60,593 bases of DNA from JAGNXB01 sp964471595 (GCA_964471595.1 CAYYGN010000019.1:1-60593), one strand, 5' to 3'. Positions 17,466 through 25,798 are shown, numbered from the stretch's first letter. The notes: a model not told the origin generated them from the letters alone. Numbers and translations are program-made.

Positions 17466-18239
17466 ATGGCGCAAAAGGAACTGACGGTGGCAGACCGTCT
17501 TCAGCAACTCTTCAAGTTGCAAGTCATTGATTCCGAACTCGATGAGATCGAAGTGCTCAAGGGTGAGCTCCCGATGGAGGTCAATGATCTCGAGGACGAG
17601 ATCGCCGGTCTCCAGACCCGGGCGACCAAACTGGAGCAGCAGGTCCAGGAAGTAGAACACGAAGTGAGCCAGCACAACGCCCACATCAAGGAGGCCGAAG
17701 CGCTGATCGAGAAGTACAAAAAGCAGATGGACAACGTCAAGAACAACCGGGAGTTCGAGGCGCTGACCAAGGAATTGGACATTCAAACCCTCGAAATCCA
17801 GCTCTCGGAGAAAAAGATCCGCGAGTTGCGCACGCACATTGACACCCGCAAAGAAAGTCTGCAGGCCACCCAGGATCGCATTGCTTCCCGGCAAGCGGAC
17901 CTCAAGATCAAAAAGGAGGAACTGGACGGCATCATCGCCAAAACCGACAAGGAGGAGAAAGATCTGCGCAAAAAGTCGGATGCCGAGCGCGCGCGGATCG
18001 AAGATCGCCTGCTCATTGCCTACGACAAGATCCGCAATTCTTACCGCAACCGTCTGGCGGTCGTGCCTATCAAACGGAGTTCCTGTGGCGGATGCTTCAA
18101 CTATATCCCGCCCCAGCAGCAACTGGAGATCGGGCTGCACAAGAAAATCATCGCTTGCGAACACTGCGGCCGGATCCTCGTGGACGACAGCATCATCCAG
18201 GTGGTGGCTCCGGAAAAACTGGAGACTTCCGAAGCCTGA
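17466..18239 (+). CDS. Coiled-coil protein with C-terminal C4 zinc ribbon (CT398-like)
   Basis: A 257-residue protein with a long, highly charged coiled coil (about residues 10-180, heptad-like runs such as EDEIAGLQTRATKLEQQVQE) and a C-terminal zinc ribbon with two Cys pairs (SSCGGCFNYI and IIACEHCGRIL). This is the architecture of the CT398/HP0958-like family, reported in other phyla to bind RNA polymerase sigma-54 or flagellar RNA. Its role in this organism is unknown. The gene is the last of the panC-to-zinc-ribbon run and is followed by a strong terminator. Confidence 0.9.
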   Translation: MAQKELTVADRLQQLFKLQVIDSELDEIEVLKGELPMEVNDLEDEIAGLQTRATKLEQQVQEVEHEVSQHNAHIKEAEALIEKYKKQMDNVKNNREFEALTKELDIQTLEIQLSEKKIRELRTHIDTRKESLQATQDRIASRQADLKIKKEELDGIIAKTDKEEKDLRKKSDAERARIEDRLLIAYDKIRNSYRNRLAVVPIKRSSCGGCFNYIPPQQQLEIGLHKKIIACEHCGRILVDDSIIQVVAPEKLETSEA

Positions 18240-18259
18240 ACCATCGGCCCCAAGCCGGA

Positions 18260-18290
18260 AAGCCCCGTCCTTCCAGGCGGGGCTTTTTTG
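18260..18290 (+). terminator. Rho-independent terminator
   Basis: Stem AGCCCCG (18261-18267) with CGGGGCT (18278-18284), 10-base loop, followed by a T-run (18284-18289). It closes the panC-panD-flippase-hep-nif3-zinc-ribbon transcript. Confidence 0.88.
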
Positions 18291-18320
18291 TTCGGACAGG
18301 AAGGCCTGTCCGGTAATCCC

Positions 18321-18328
18321 TACCTTTG
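18321..18328 (+). promoter_or_regulatory. Promoter -7 element TACCTTTG for der
   Basis: Perfect TAnnTTTG, 18 bases before the proposed TTG start of der at 18347. The longer frame start at 18326 would begin inside this element, which supports the shorter start. Confidence 0.5.
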
Positions 18329-18346
18329 CTGCCCAAATCTGTCCGC

Positions 18347-19651
18347 TTGTCCCGCATCGTCGCCATTGTAGGCCGCCCCAACGTCGGCAAATCCACCCTC
18401 TTCAACCGCCTGCTCGGCCATCGCCACGCCATTGTCGATGACCTCAGCGGGGTGACGCGCGACCGGCAATACGGACTCAGCCATTGGAATGGCAAGCATT
18501 TTACCGTGGTGGACACGGGTGGATTCGTCCGCAACAGCGAGGACCCGTTCGAAAAAGCCATCCGTTCCCAGGTCAGGGTCGCCGTGGAGGAAGCGGCCGT
18601 CATTTTGTTCATGGTCGATGTCACCACGGGAATTACCGACCTCGACGAACAAGTAGCCGATCTTTTGCGCCGCGCCCGAAAGCCCGTATTCCTGGTCGTC
18701 AACAAGGTGGACAACCACGAGCGGATGCTGCAAGCCAACGAATTCTGGGGTATGGGTTTCGAGCAGGTTTATTTCCTCTCTTCCATCACCGGATCGGGTA
18801 CGGGCGAACTCCTCGATGCCGTCGCCGAACGCCTCCCCGAAGACCCCGATGAGACCCCCTCCGAATGGCCCCGCTTTGCCGTGCTCGGACAGCCCAACGT
18901 CGGCAAATCTTCCTTCGTCAACGCCCTGCTCGGTGAAGAACGGCATATCGTCACTGATATCGCCGGCACCACCCGGGACGCCATTGACACCCGCTATGAC
19001 AAATTCGGCAAAACATTCATCCTCGTGGATACGGCCGGCCTGCGCAAAAAAGCCAAAGTGCACGAAGACCTCGAATTCTATTCCGTCATGCGGGCGCTTA
19101 AGGCTTTGGAGGAATGCGATGTATGCCTATTGCTGATCGATGCCCAAACCGGGGTCGAGGCCCAGGATATGAGCATATTCCGGCTGGCCCAAAAACGCCA
19201 CAAAGGCATGGTCATCCTCGTCAACAAGTGGGACCTCGTCGAAAAAGAGACCAATACCGCCCGCGACATGGAGAAGGTGATCCGGGAAAAGATTTCGCCC
19301 TTCAACGACGTGCCGGTCGTCTTCATGTCAGCCATCGACAAAACACGGATTTTCAAGGCGGTCGAAGCGGCCATCCAGGTCCACGAAAACCGCCAGCGCC
19401 GGGTAAAAACTTCCGAACTCAACGAATACCTGCTCGACATCATCGAGCGGATGCCGCCTCCGGCCTACCGCGGACAGTACATCAAGATCAAATACATCAC
19501 CCAGCTTCCGCTGGCCTATCCGGCTTTTGTATTTTTTTGCAATTACCCCAAGGAGATCAAAGAGCCGTACCGCAAATTTCTCGAAAACAAAATCCGGGAG
19601 CGGTTCAACTTCACCGGGGTCCCCATGGCCCTTTTCTTCCGCCAAAAGTAA
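18347..19651 (+). CDS. der: Ribosome biogenesis GTPase Der (EngA)
   Basis: Double-GTPase needed for maturation of the 50S ribosomal subunit. Two G domains are in tandem: GRPNVGKST with DTGGF and NKVD, then GQPNVGKSS with DTAGL and NKWD, followed by the KH-like C-terminal domain ending in GVPMALFFRQK. The likely start is the TTG at 18347 (MSRIVAIVGRPNVGKS), matching the usual N-terminus and giving about 434 residues. rfbC follows three bases after the stop. Confidence 0.96.
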   Translation: MSRIVAIVGRPNVGKSTLFNRLLGHRHAIVDDLSGVTRDRQYGLSHWNGKHFTVVDTGGFVRNSEDPFEKAIRSQVRVAVEEAAVILFMVDVTTGITDLDEQVADLLRRARKPVFLVVNKVDNHERMLQANEFWGMGFEQVYFLSSITGSGTGELLDAVAERLPEDPDETPSEWPRFAVLGQPNVGKSSFVNALLGEERHIVTDIAGTTRDAIDTRYDKFGKTFILVDTAGLRKKAKVHEDLEFYSVMRALKALEECDVCLLLIDAQTGVEAQDMSIFRLAQKRHKGMVILVNKWDLVEKETNTARDMEKVIREKISPFNDVPVVFMSAIDKTRIFKAVEAAIQVHENRQRRVKTSELNEYLLDIIERMPPPAYRGQYIKIKYITQLPLAYPAFVFFCNYPKEIKEPYRKFLENKIRERFNFTGVPMALFFRQK

Positions 19652-19654
19652 TCC

Positions 19655-20206
19655 ATGCCCTTCCTGCCTACGCCCCTCCCCGGACTGATGCTTTTCGAAC
19701 CCGCGGTGCACCGGGACGAGCGGGGGTATTTCATGGAGAGCTATAACGAAAGGACCTTTGCCGGTGCCGGTATTTCGCATCCTTTTGTACAGGACAACCA
19801 GGCCTGGTCTCCCTACGGCGTGGTGCGGGGATTGCATTATCAGACCGGTGTCCACGCCCAGGCCAAACTGGTGCGGGTGATCCTGGGAGAGGTTTTCGAT
19901 GTGGTGGTGGATCTCAGATCGGATTCGCCGACGTGCGGGCAGGCGTACGGGGTACTGCTCAGCGGGGAGAATCACCGCCAGTTGTACGTACCCGCCGGAT
20001 TTGCCCATGGCTATGCGGTGCGGAGTCCGGAGGCCGTATTTTTCTACAAATGCAGCGCGTATTACCACCGCGCCAGCGAAGCCGGTCTTCACCCGCTGGA
20101 TCCCGCACTGGCCATTGACTGGGGTATTCCGGCCGACCGAATCATTTTGTCCGAGCGCGACAGATCCCTCCCCCTTTGGGGTGACCACCAACCACCCAAC
20201 GACTGA
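19655..20206 (+). CDS. rfbC: dTDP-4-dehydrorhamnose 3,5-epimerase
   Basis: Third enzyme of the dTDP-L-rhamnose pathway, double-epimerising the 4-keto sugar for O-antigen or other surface polysaccharides. The 183-residue cupin shows HRDERGYFMESYN, VQDNQAWSPYGVVRGLHYQ (catalytic His in GLHYQ), VFDVVVDLRSDSPTCG and YVPAGFAHGYAV. It is three bases after der and four bases before rfbD. The rfbA and rfbB genes for the first two steps are not in the window. Confidence 0.95.
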   Translation: MPFLPTPLPGLMLFEPAVHRDERGYFMESYNERTFAGAGISHPFVQDNQAWSPYGVVRGLHYQTGVHAQAKLVRVILGEVFDVVVDLRSDSPTCGQAYGVLLSGENHRQLYVPAGFAHGYAVRSPEAVFFYKCSAYYHRASEAGLHPLDPALAIDWGIPADRIILSERDRSLPLWGDHQPPND

Positions 20207-20210
20207 CCCC

Positions 20211-21086
20211 ATGCGCGTACTTGTCACCGGATCGAACAGCCAGTTGGGCATGGCCCTCACCCAATGCGTCCAACCCGGAGAGGGCATGGAGTGGCATTTT
20301 CACGGCCGGTCGGAACTCGACATCACGGATGAAGAGGGGGTCATGCAATTCATCCGTTTTCTGCAGCCGGATGTGGTGATCAACACGGCGGCCTATACGG
20401 CGGTGGACCGCGCCGAGGATGAGGTGGATGCCGCCTTTGCCGTCAATCGGGACGGCGTGGCCAATCTGGCTGCAGCGGTAGCCGCCACCGGCAGTCATTT
20501 GGTGCATATCTCTACGGATTATGTGTATGACAACGGCCAGTGCCACCCCTACAGGGAGACCGATGCGGTGAGGCCTGGCGGCGCTTATGCCCGCAGCAAA
20601 CGCGCCGGCGAACAGGAGGCCCTGCTGCTGTCCGAAAACGTCACCCTCATCCGGGCATCGTGGTTGTACGGGGCCGTGCGCCACAATTTTCTGCAGACCA
20701 TGATCCGGCTCGGGCAGGAGCGCAAGGAATTGCCGGTGGTGTTCGATCAGGTCGGAAGTCCTACGTGGACCATGGATCTGGCCCGAATGCTGGTTCACCT
20801 GACGGATGCGCTCAAGGACGAGGCCCGGAGGCCGGCTCTGTGCGGGATCTTCAATTATTCCAATGAAGGGGTGGCCAGTTGGTATGACTTTGCCGTGGCC
20901 ATCATGCGGGTGACCGGACTGCCGTGCCGGATCCTTCCCATCCGCTCGGCGGAGTATCCCACCCCGGCCAAACGACCGTCCTACAGCGTGATGGATAAAG
21001 GCAAGATCCGGACGGCGCTGGGTTTGCGCATCCCGCACTGGCAGGAAAGTCTGGAGGAATGCTGGCGGGGGATGGAGAAACGGTAG
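20211..21086 (+). CDS. rfbD: dTDP-4-dehydrorhamnose reductase
   Basis: Last step of dTDP-L-rhamnose synthesis, an NAD(P)H-dependent short-chain reductase of 291 residues. The ATG at 20211 is immediately followed by the nucleotide-binding MRVLVTGSNSQLGMAL; the longer frame from 19899 runs through rfbC and is spurious. Other signatures are VINTAAYTAVDRAEDE, the catalytic region HISTDYVYD and the YxxxK motif in GAYARSKRAGE. It forms a unit with rfbC. Confidence 0.95.
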   Translation: MRVLVTGSNSQLGMALTQCVQPGEGMEWHFHGRSELDITDEEGVMQFIRFLQPDVVINTAAYTAVDRAEDEVDAAFAVNRDGVANLAAAVAATGSHLVHISTDYVYDNGQCHPYRETDAVRPGGAYARSKRAGEQEALLLSENVTLIRASWLYGAVRHNFLQTMIRLGQERKELPVVFDQVGSPTWTMDLARMLVHLTDALKDEARRPALCGIFNYSNEGVASWYDFAVAIMRVTGLPCRILPIRSAEYPTPAKRPSYSVMDKGKIRTALGLRIPHWQESLEECWRGMEKR

Positions 21087-21141
21087 TTCGGGATGAAAGT
21101 CTATTTTTGGCATCTACGTCTTACCGGATAAACACACCCGC

Positions 21142-21576
21142 ATGACTACTACGCCCATTACGGTCGCATCCCGCGTCGAGGCCCCGTTGGCCAGGACCTG
21201 GGAAGGCTGGACTTCTCCCGAGCACGTTGTCCACTGGAATCACGCCTCGGACGACTGGCATTGCCCCCATGCCCGCAATGATCTGCGGCCGGGAGGGACG
21301 TTTGCCTACCACATGGCGGCCCGGGACGGGTCGGTCGGCTTTGATTTTGAGGGCACCTATGACGAGGTGGAGCTGCATGCGCGGATTGCCTATACGATGC
21401 CGGACGGGCGGAAGGTATCTGTCCGGTTTGAAGCGGACGGGGACGGCGCCACGCGGGTGACGGAGACCTTTGACCCGGAGCAGGTCCATAGCGTGGAATT
21501 GCAGCAGTCCGGCTGGCAGGCCATCCTGGACAACTTCAAAAGGTTTGTGGAGGGGTTGGCCGGCCGGAGGTCATGA
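21142..21576 (+). CDS. SRPBCC (AHSA1-like) family protein
   Basis: A 144-residue START/Bet v1-fold protein of the activator-of-Hsp90-ATPase-like (AHSA1) group: VASRVEAPLARTWEGWTSPEHVVHWN at the N-terminus, DLRPGGTFAYHM in the middle, and the C-terminal helix QQSGWQAILDNFKRFVE. These bind hydrophobic ligands; ligand unknown. It is 55 bases after rfbD and is the last gene before base composition shifts sharply to AT-rich. Confidence 0.88.
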   Translation: MTTTPITVASRVEAPLARTWEGWTSPEHVVHWNHASDDWHCPHARNDLRPGGTFAYHMAARDGSVGFDFEGTYDEVELHARIAYTMPDGRKVSVRFEADGDGATRVTETFDPEQVHSVELQQSGWQAILDNFKRFVEGLAGRRS

Positions 21577-21887
21577 GGATGGTGCCATGGATTCATGCTC
21601 CCCTGACGTTAACCGGTACAAAATGGATACATCTCCTATATTTACCTAACGGTTGCAAAGAGCACCTCCCGGACTCTGTGGTACTGCCCCACGACCTCCT
21701 TAATACCCGTTTACAAACGATTATAGACGTTTACTGACGGTTATTTCATTGACAACCAATGCCTTGAAAGGAATGAAGGATGATCAAAAGGCGAAATAAT
21801 GCTATCAGGGAGTTGCGGATATAAGGAAGTTATGCCTCACCCTAAAAGACGACCGTGCTAAAAAATAAACTGATCAAATTTTTCATA

Positions 21888-21916
21888 CTTTGACACCAAA
21901 GAATCAAACTAATTTG
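21888..21916 (+). promoter_or_regulatory. Candidate operator (C-box) of the R-M controller
   Basis: Two adjacent inverted repeats, CTTTG-ACAC-CAAAG (21888-21901) and CAAA-CTAA-TTTG (21905-21916), lie directly upstream of the -7 element of the controller gene. Paired symmetric sites at this place are typical for C-protein autoregulation, but the half-sites are not a known C-box sequence. Confidence 0.4.
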
Positions 21917-21924
21917 TAAATTTG
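21917..21924 (+). promoter_or_regulatory. Promoter -7 element TAAATTTG for the R-M operon
   Basis: Perfect TAnnTTTG 31 bases before the ATG of the controller gene. A TTTG at 21889-21892 is 24 bases upstream, slightly farther than the usual -33 spacing. Confidence 0.45.
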
Positions 21925-21955
21925 CCAAAATTGTCAAGACGAAATTTTCAAGAAA

Positions 21956-22282
21956 ATGAAAGAAACATTTGGAGAATACATTCACAAACTTAGAGCAGAC
22001 AGCGGTTTGACGTTGACTAAACTTGCAGCGGCTTTAGACATTGACCAATCTACTCTTTCAAAAATAGAGAACGGGAAAAGAAATGTTCCAGTTGAAGTCC
22101 TACCAAAGCTCTCGAAGATTTTCAATCTTGACTTAAAACAATTGGAACACGAATATTTCAGTGAGAAAATTGCTGAAATCATTTATCCGCAAGAAGAACC
22201 AAGAGAACTTTTAAAAGCGGCTGAAGAAAAGGCAAAGTATATGCGAATCAAAAATCAACAACAAGGTAAAATAAACTTTTAA
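21956..22282 (+). CDS. XRE-family helix-turn-helix regulator (R-M controller candidate)
   Basis: A 108-residue protein with an N-terminal HTH_3 domain (IHKLRADSGLTLTKLAAALDIDQSTLSKIENGKRNV) and a charged C-terminal extension. Its place three bases upstream of a C5 methyltransferase and a nuclease suggests that it times restriction-modification expression like a C protein, acting on the palindromes at 21888-21916. It is longer than classical C proteins (about 80 residues), so it may be a more general regulator. AT-rich, unlike the core genes on either side. Confidence 0.85.
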   Translation: MKETFGEYIHKLRADSGLTLTKLAAALDIDQSTLSKIENGKRNVPVEVLPKLSKIFNLDLKQLEHEYFSEKIAEIIYPQEEPRELLKAAEEKAKYMRIKNQQQGKINF

Positions 22283-22285
22283 GCT

Positions 22286-23506
22286 ATGATAAAATATTCA
22301 AAACTTCGGGATAAGCTAAAAGTTGAAACCTTAAATGGTAATACAGAAGATTTAGCTTTTTTCACGCACTACCTCCACAATCATACAAATGGAGTTTCAA
22401 AATCTTTTGAAAAAAGAGCAAAGGAATACTTTGAAACGGTTAATGAAGAATTAAGCATTGTTGCAGAACCTGAATTACAGGCAATGCTTCCAATAAAATG
22501 GGACATTCCTTTTCCTGCACCTGAAAACCCCGATTTTACCTTTATAGACCTTTTCGCAGGTATAGGCGGTTTTAGAATACCATTACAAGAACTTGGCGGT
22601 AAATGTGTTTTCTCATCAGAGTTCAATTATCACGCACAACGTGCTTATGAATATAATTTTGGAGAAGTTCCATTTGGCGACATTACAAAACTGAATTTAA
22701 ATATTGTTCCTAAACACGATATTCTTTGTGCAGGTTTTCCTTGTCAACCTTTCAGCATATCAGGAAAAATGAAAGGTTTTGAAGATACACGGGGAACATT
22801 GATTTATCACGTTTTTGAACTTATTGAAAAAAGACAACCTAAAGTTGTGTTCCTTGAGAATGTAAAACACTTAGTTTACCACGACAATAAGAGAACCCTT
22901 TCAACAATTGTTCAGCACCTTGAAGAGTTAGGTTATGTTGTTTCAAAAAAGGTATTAAATGCATCAGATTTTGGTCTGCCACAAAACAGAGAACGGATAA
23001 TTATAATTGGACACAAGGAAACCAAATTTGACTTTGCAAAAATTAAAAAGAAACCTAAACCAGCACTTAAAGACTTTTTAGACAAAGAGAATGAATTTGA
23101 ATATTTGGATGAGCCATACACTATTTTGGACGAGCAAAAAATTCAAGATTCGGGCTTAGTATTCGCAGGTTACAGAAATAAAACAATTAGAAAAGCAGGA
23201 GTAAGACCAGGGACAGAGCATCTTTCAAGAGTTCATAAACAACCAAATAGAATCTATTCGACAGAAGGAGTGCATCCTGCACTACCCTCTCAAGAATCAT
23301 CAGGTAGATTTTGGATTTGGCACGAAGGAGAAGTTAGAAAACTTACTATTCAGGAGTGTTACAGAATTATGGGTTTCCCGAATAAATTTAAACTATTAAA
23401 TAACAAGGCAGAACTTTACAAACAAATTGGCAATTCTGTTGCTGTTCCAATGATTAAAGCAGTAGGCGAGCAAATTAAAGAACAACTTTTAAAAATAGAG
23501 AAATAG
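22286..23506 (+). CDS. DNA (cytosine-5-)-methyltransferase of a type II R-M system
   Basis: A 406-residue C5-cytosine methyltransferase that would protect host sites from the adjacent nuclease. An N-terminal extension of about 85 residues precedes motif I (FIDLFAGIGGFRIPL); the catalytic Cys153 lies in motif IV (AGFPCQPFSISGK); motif VI is FLENVKHLV, motif VIII QNRERIIIIG, then a target-recognition region and motif X (QIGNSVAVPMI). Very AT-rich. It is three bases after the controller and one base before the nuclease, so the three form one operon. Confidence 0.95.
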   Translation: MIKYSKLRDKLKVETLNGNTEDLAFFTHYLHNHTNGVSKSFEKRAKEYFETVNEELSIVAEPELQAMLPIKWDIPFPAPENPDFTFIDLFAGIGGFRIPLQELGGKCVFSSEFNYHAQRAYEYNFGEVPFGDITKLNLNIVPKHDILCAGFPCQPFSISGKMKGFEDTRGTLIYHVFELIEKRQPKVVFLENVKHLVYHDNKRTLSTIVQHLEELGYVVSKKVLNASDFGLPQNRERIIIIGHKETKFDFAKIKKKPKPALKDFLDKENEFEYLDEPYTILDEQKIQDSGLVFAGYRNKTIRKAGVRPGTEHLSRVHKQPNRIYSTEGVHPALPSQESSGRFWIWHEGEVRKLTIQECYRIMGFPNKFKLLNNKAELYKQIGNSVAVPMIKAVGEQIKEQLLKIEK

Positions 23507-23507
23507 A

Positions 23508-24608
23508 ATGGAACCAACCGAATTTTTAGAGAAAATCTATAACGAATCAATGGCAGTTGTTGGTTCTGACAATGAAATCAAATCAGACTTAAATTCAACT
23601 ATTGCAAACCATCTTCTTGAAATTTTGGGAAGGTCTGAATCAGCGAAAGCGGTTATTACTGTCATCTTAACAAGTGCTGTTTACAAAAAACTTAATCCTG
23701 ACCAAGACATTAGAAACCACCAAATTAGTATTCCAAACGGTTATTCAGGAAGGACTTTTGATTCAAAGTTTATCACACCGTTTCTAAAAAGTGTAAAATT
23801 TCCTGCTATGGCAGAAAGTGGATGGCTTACACGTTCATTAGAGCAAAAAGTTCCTTATGATTCAAACTATTCAGGTGCAATAAGACCCGACTCATTAAAG
23901 ACTGCATTTTTACAAACCATTGACTTTATCCAGAAAGGAAAAGACATTGATAAACTTTTAAGTTTTTTGTTTCAAGGACTAATTATCCAAAGAAACGCAC
24001 AACAGATAGACTTGGCAAAACCTCTAAATCTTCCAATTGCAACTATTATTGATTTATTGAGCAAACATTTTGACACAAAATATTCAGCAGAAGGTGCATC
24101 AAGACTTCCTGTTTTAGCCTTGTATGCTGCATACCAATGCTTAATTAATGAAACAAAAAGATTTGAAGGAAAAGTATTGTTACCAATGGAAAGCCATACT
24201 TCGGCTGACAGCCGAAGCGGACGCATTGGCGACATAGACATTATAGACGAAAAAGAAAGAGCATTTGAAGCTGTTGAAGTTAAACACGGTATTCCAATAA
24301 CGGCACAGCTTGTTAAAGATGCATTTGAGAAATTTAAAACCACCCAAGTAAACCGCTATTACTTACTTTCAACTGCAAATATTGACACTTCACAAGCGGA
24401 CGAAATCAACAAAGAAATTGAGCGAATCAAAAATATTCACGGTTGCCACGTAATTGCAAACGGCTTGACAAATTCGCTAAAGTATTATTTACGACTACTT
24501 TCTGACACTTCAGAGTTCATTGAGAACTATGTAAATCTTATAGAAATTGACACCGCATTAAAGTTTGAACATAAGACAGAATGGAACAAAATAATCTCTC
24601 AAATGTAA
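23508..24608 (+). CDS. Type II restriction endonuclease (tentatively SacI-like)
   Basis: A 366-residue protein with no obvious similarity to the methyltransferase but coupled to it by a one-base gap. A PD-(D/E)XK core is visible: GDIDIIDEKERAFEAVEVKHG, with Asp242/Asp244 and the E257-V-K259 triad. The N-terminal half is helical. Overall pattern recalls the SacI family of nucleases, whose cognate methyltransferase is also C5-cytosine type, but this assignment is from memory and tentative; the target sequence cannot be read from the protein. Confidence 0.75.
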   Translation: MEPTEFLEKIYNESMAVVGSDNEIKSDLNSTIANHLLEILGRSESAKAVITVILTSAVYKKLNPDQDIRNHQISIPNGYSGRTFDSKFITPFLKSVKFPAMAESGWLTRSLEQKVPYDSNYSGAIRPDSLKTAFLQTIDFIQKGKDIDKLLSFLFQGLIIQRNAQQIDLAKPLNLPIATIIDLLSKHFDTKYSAEGASRLPVLALYAAYQCLINETKRFEGKVLLPMESHTSADSRSGRIGDIDIIDEKERAFEAVEVKHGIPITAQLVKDAFEKFKTTQVNRYYLLSTANIDTSQADEINKEIERIKNIHGCHVIANGLTNSLKYYLRLLSDTSEFIENYVNLIEIDTALKFEHKTEWNKIISQM

Positions 24609-24629
24609 CGACAAAAAAGAAGGGCGAAG

Positions 24630-24778
24630 GCATAACATCACCTATACGCAAGCAGGGGTTTCGTGCTTCGTAGGACAGTTTTGCGTAAATTTGAAACTCA
24701 GTTCTTCGTAGGAAGTTCAGTGGTAAAAATCCCTGCCTGCGTATAGCTGAGAACCGTTGTAAGCAATTAAATAGACGA
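24630..24778 (+). repeat. attC-like imperfect palindrome 1 (after the nuclease gene)
   Basis: Left boxes GCATAAC (24630-24636), 5-base spacer, CTATACGCA (24642-24650), then GCAGGG; right boxes CCCTGC, TGCGTATAG (24738-24746), 9-base spacer, GTTGTAAGC (24756-24764). The inner boxes are perfectly complementary and the outer ones partly so. The 60-base tip is variable. AGACGA follows 17 bases after the GTT start. This is the layout of an integron attC site (R''-L''-tip-L'-R'), though the core does not match canonical GTTRRRY. Confidence 0.6.
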
Positions 24779-24820
24779 ACGGTATAGAGGAACTGAAATC
24801 AAAAAAACCATCGAATCATT

Positions 24821-25273
24821 ATGACTAAAAGTAAAATACTTCAAATGCACAACGTTGGAATCGTTGTTAAATCCCTTGATAATGCTATTACCTTTTTCAC
24901 TGAATTAGGGTTACAACTTGAAGGACGAGCTATGATCGAAGGAGAATGGTCGGGACGGGTTACTGGATTAGTTTCTCAAGAAGTAGAAATCGCCATGATG
25001 GTTACACCAGATGGGCATAGTCGACTTGAGCTATCGAGATTTCTTTCTCCAAACACTATATCAGACCATAGGACTTCCCCGGTCAACTCTCTTGGTTACT
25101 TGAGAGTAATGTTTGAAGTTGATAACATTGATGAATTGGTGTCAAGACTGAAAAAGCAAAGCGCTGAACTTGTTGGTGATATAGTCAACTATGAAAACAT
25201 ATATCGTCTTTGCTACATACGAGGTGTTGAAGGTTTGCTTATTGGATTGTCGGAAGACATCCGAAATAAATAA
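24821..25273 (+). CDS. VOC-superfamily protein (glyoxalase/bleomycin-resistance-like)
   Basis: A 150-residue vicinal-oxygen-chelate protein: MHNVGIVVKSLDNAITFFTELGLQLEG at the N-terminus, VNSLGYLRVMFEVDNIDELVSRLKKQ in the second half, and YIRGVEGLLIGLSE with the C-terminal metal-ligand Glu. Such proteins include lyases, dioxygenases and drug-binding resistance proteins; substrate unknown. It is a single AT-rich gene bracketed by the two most similar attC-like palindromes (24630 and 25285), as one would expect of a mobile gene cassette. Confidence 0.85.
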   Translation: MTKSKILQMHNVGIVVKSLDNAITFFTELGLQLEGRAMIEGEWSGRVTGLVSQEVEIAMMVTPDGHSRLELSRFLSPNTISDHRTSPVNSLGYLRVMFEVDNIDELVSRLKKQSAELVGDIVNYENIYRLCYIRGVEGLLIGLSEDIRNK

Positions 25274-25284
25274 TAAAAAACAGC

Positions 25285-25360
25285 GCATAACAAAACCTAT
25301 ACGCAATGCCCTTCGGGACACTGCGCATAGCCAAACCGTTATAGGGCATTTTAAAGACGA
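25285..25360 (+). repeat. attC-like imperfect palindrome 2 (after the VOC gene)
   Basis: GCATAAC (25285-25291), 5-base spacer, CTATACGCA (25297-25305), a tip with the mini-hairpin CCCTTCGGG, TGCGCATAG (25322-25330, one mismatch), 7-base spacer, GTTATAGGGC (25338-25347). ATAAC pairs with GTTAT. AGACGA begins 17 bases after the GTT, as in palindrome 1. Boxes and their spacing are nearly identical to palindrome 1 while the tips differ completely. Confidence 0.65.
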
Positions 25361-25369
25361 CACGTATTA

Positions 25370-25786
25370 ATGAAAAGAGAAGAAGTACAATCTGCCTGGG
25401 AAAAAATAGTAGAGACTGGATTCTCGGACTATCAAATGTTGACTCGAGACCAACGAGTATGGTTTAACGTAGAACCATTGACAACGGGCGGACTTTGGGA
25501 TCATTATATGAATAGTGGTGCCAACAAAAATGTAGACACAATTGAGGACTTGGAATTTCTAAACTTTTCTACAATAGCTGGACTCTTGAGAAAATTCAAT
25601 CAGACATATTTCCCACAAGGAGTACCTGAAGGACCTGATGCCAGACAAAAGCAATTTGACAAATTTCCTGAAGGACAATTAGAATCTGACATTGAAGAAA
25701 TGGATAATAATTTTTGGGAAGGATGTGACGACTTAGAAAAAGCATTACTCGAACACATTAACAAAACTGGAATAGGGAATGAATAA
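25370..25786 (+). CDS. DUF4375 (DMP19-like) hypothetical protein
   Basis: A 138-residue acidic, helical protein. The run VWFNVEPLTTGGLWDHYMNSG, then the helix EDLEFLNFSTIAGLLRKF and the C-terminal IEEMDNNFWEGCDDLEKALLEHI, match the general pattern of DUF4375/DMP19 proteins, small globular proteins of unknown role and common passengers of mobile cassettes. The ATG lies 15 bases after the first base of the AGACGA motif of palindrome 2. It is flanked downstream by a degenerate palindrome at 25799. Confidence 0.75.
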   Translation: MKREEVQSAWEKIVETGFSDYQMLTRDQRVWFNVEPLTTGGLWDHYMNSGANKNVDTIEDLEFLNFSTIAGLLRKFNQTYFPQGVPEGPDARQKQFDKFPEGQLESDIEEMDNNFWEGCDDLEKALLEHINKTGIGNE

Positions 25787-25798
25787 AAAAAACGCCAT

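Larger units (their letters stand above)
21577..21955 (+). other. Intergenic left boundary of the AT-rich accessory island
   Basis: No gene seen in this 379-base stretch. Composition shifts from GC-rich to AT-rich across it. It contains CGTTTAC twice 20 bases apart (21708 and 21728; the first copy lies in the palindrome CGTTTACAAACG), a possible recombination scar. At 21829-21852 GTTATGC is followed at 18 bases by AGACGA, the same signature found at the right ends of the cassette palindromes at 24756 and 25338. The last 70 bases hold the promoter and operator candidates of the controller gene. Confidence 0.5.

Noticed and set aside
19899..20210. Long N-terminal extension of rfbD
   Set aside because: It lies wholly within rfbC in another frame; the NAD-binding motif begins at ATG 20211.
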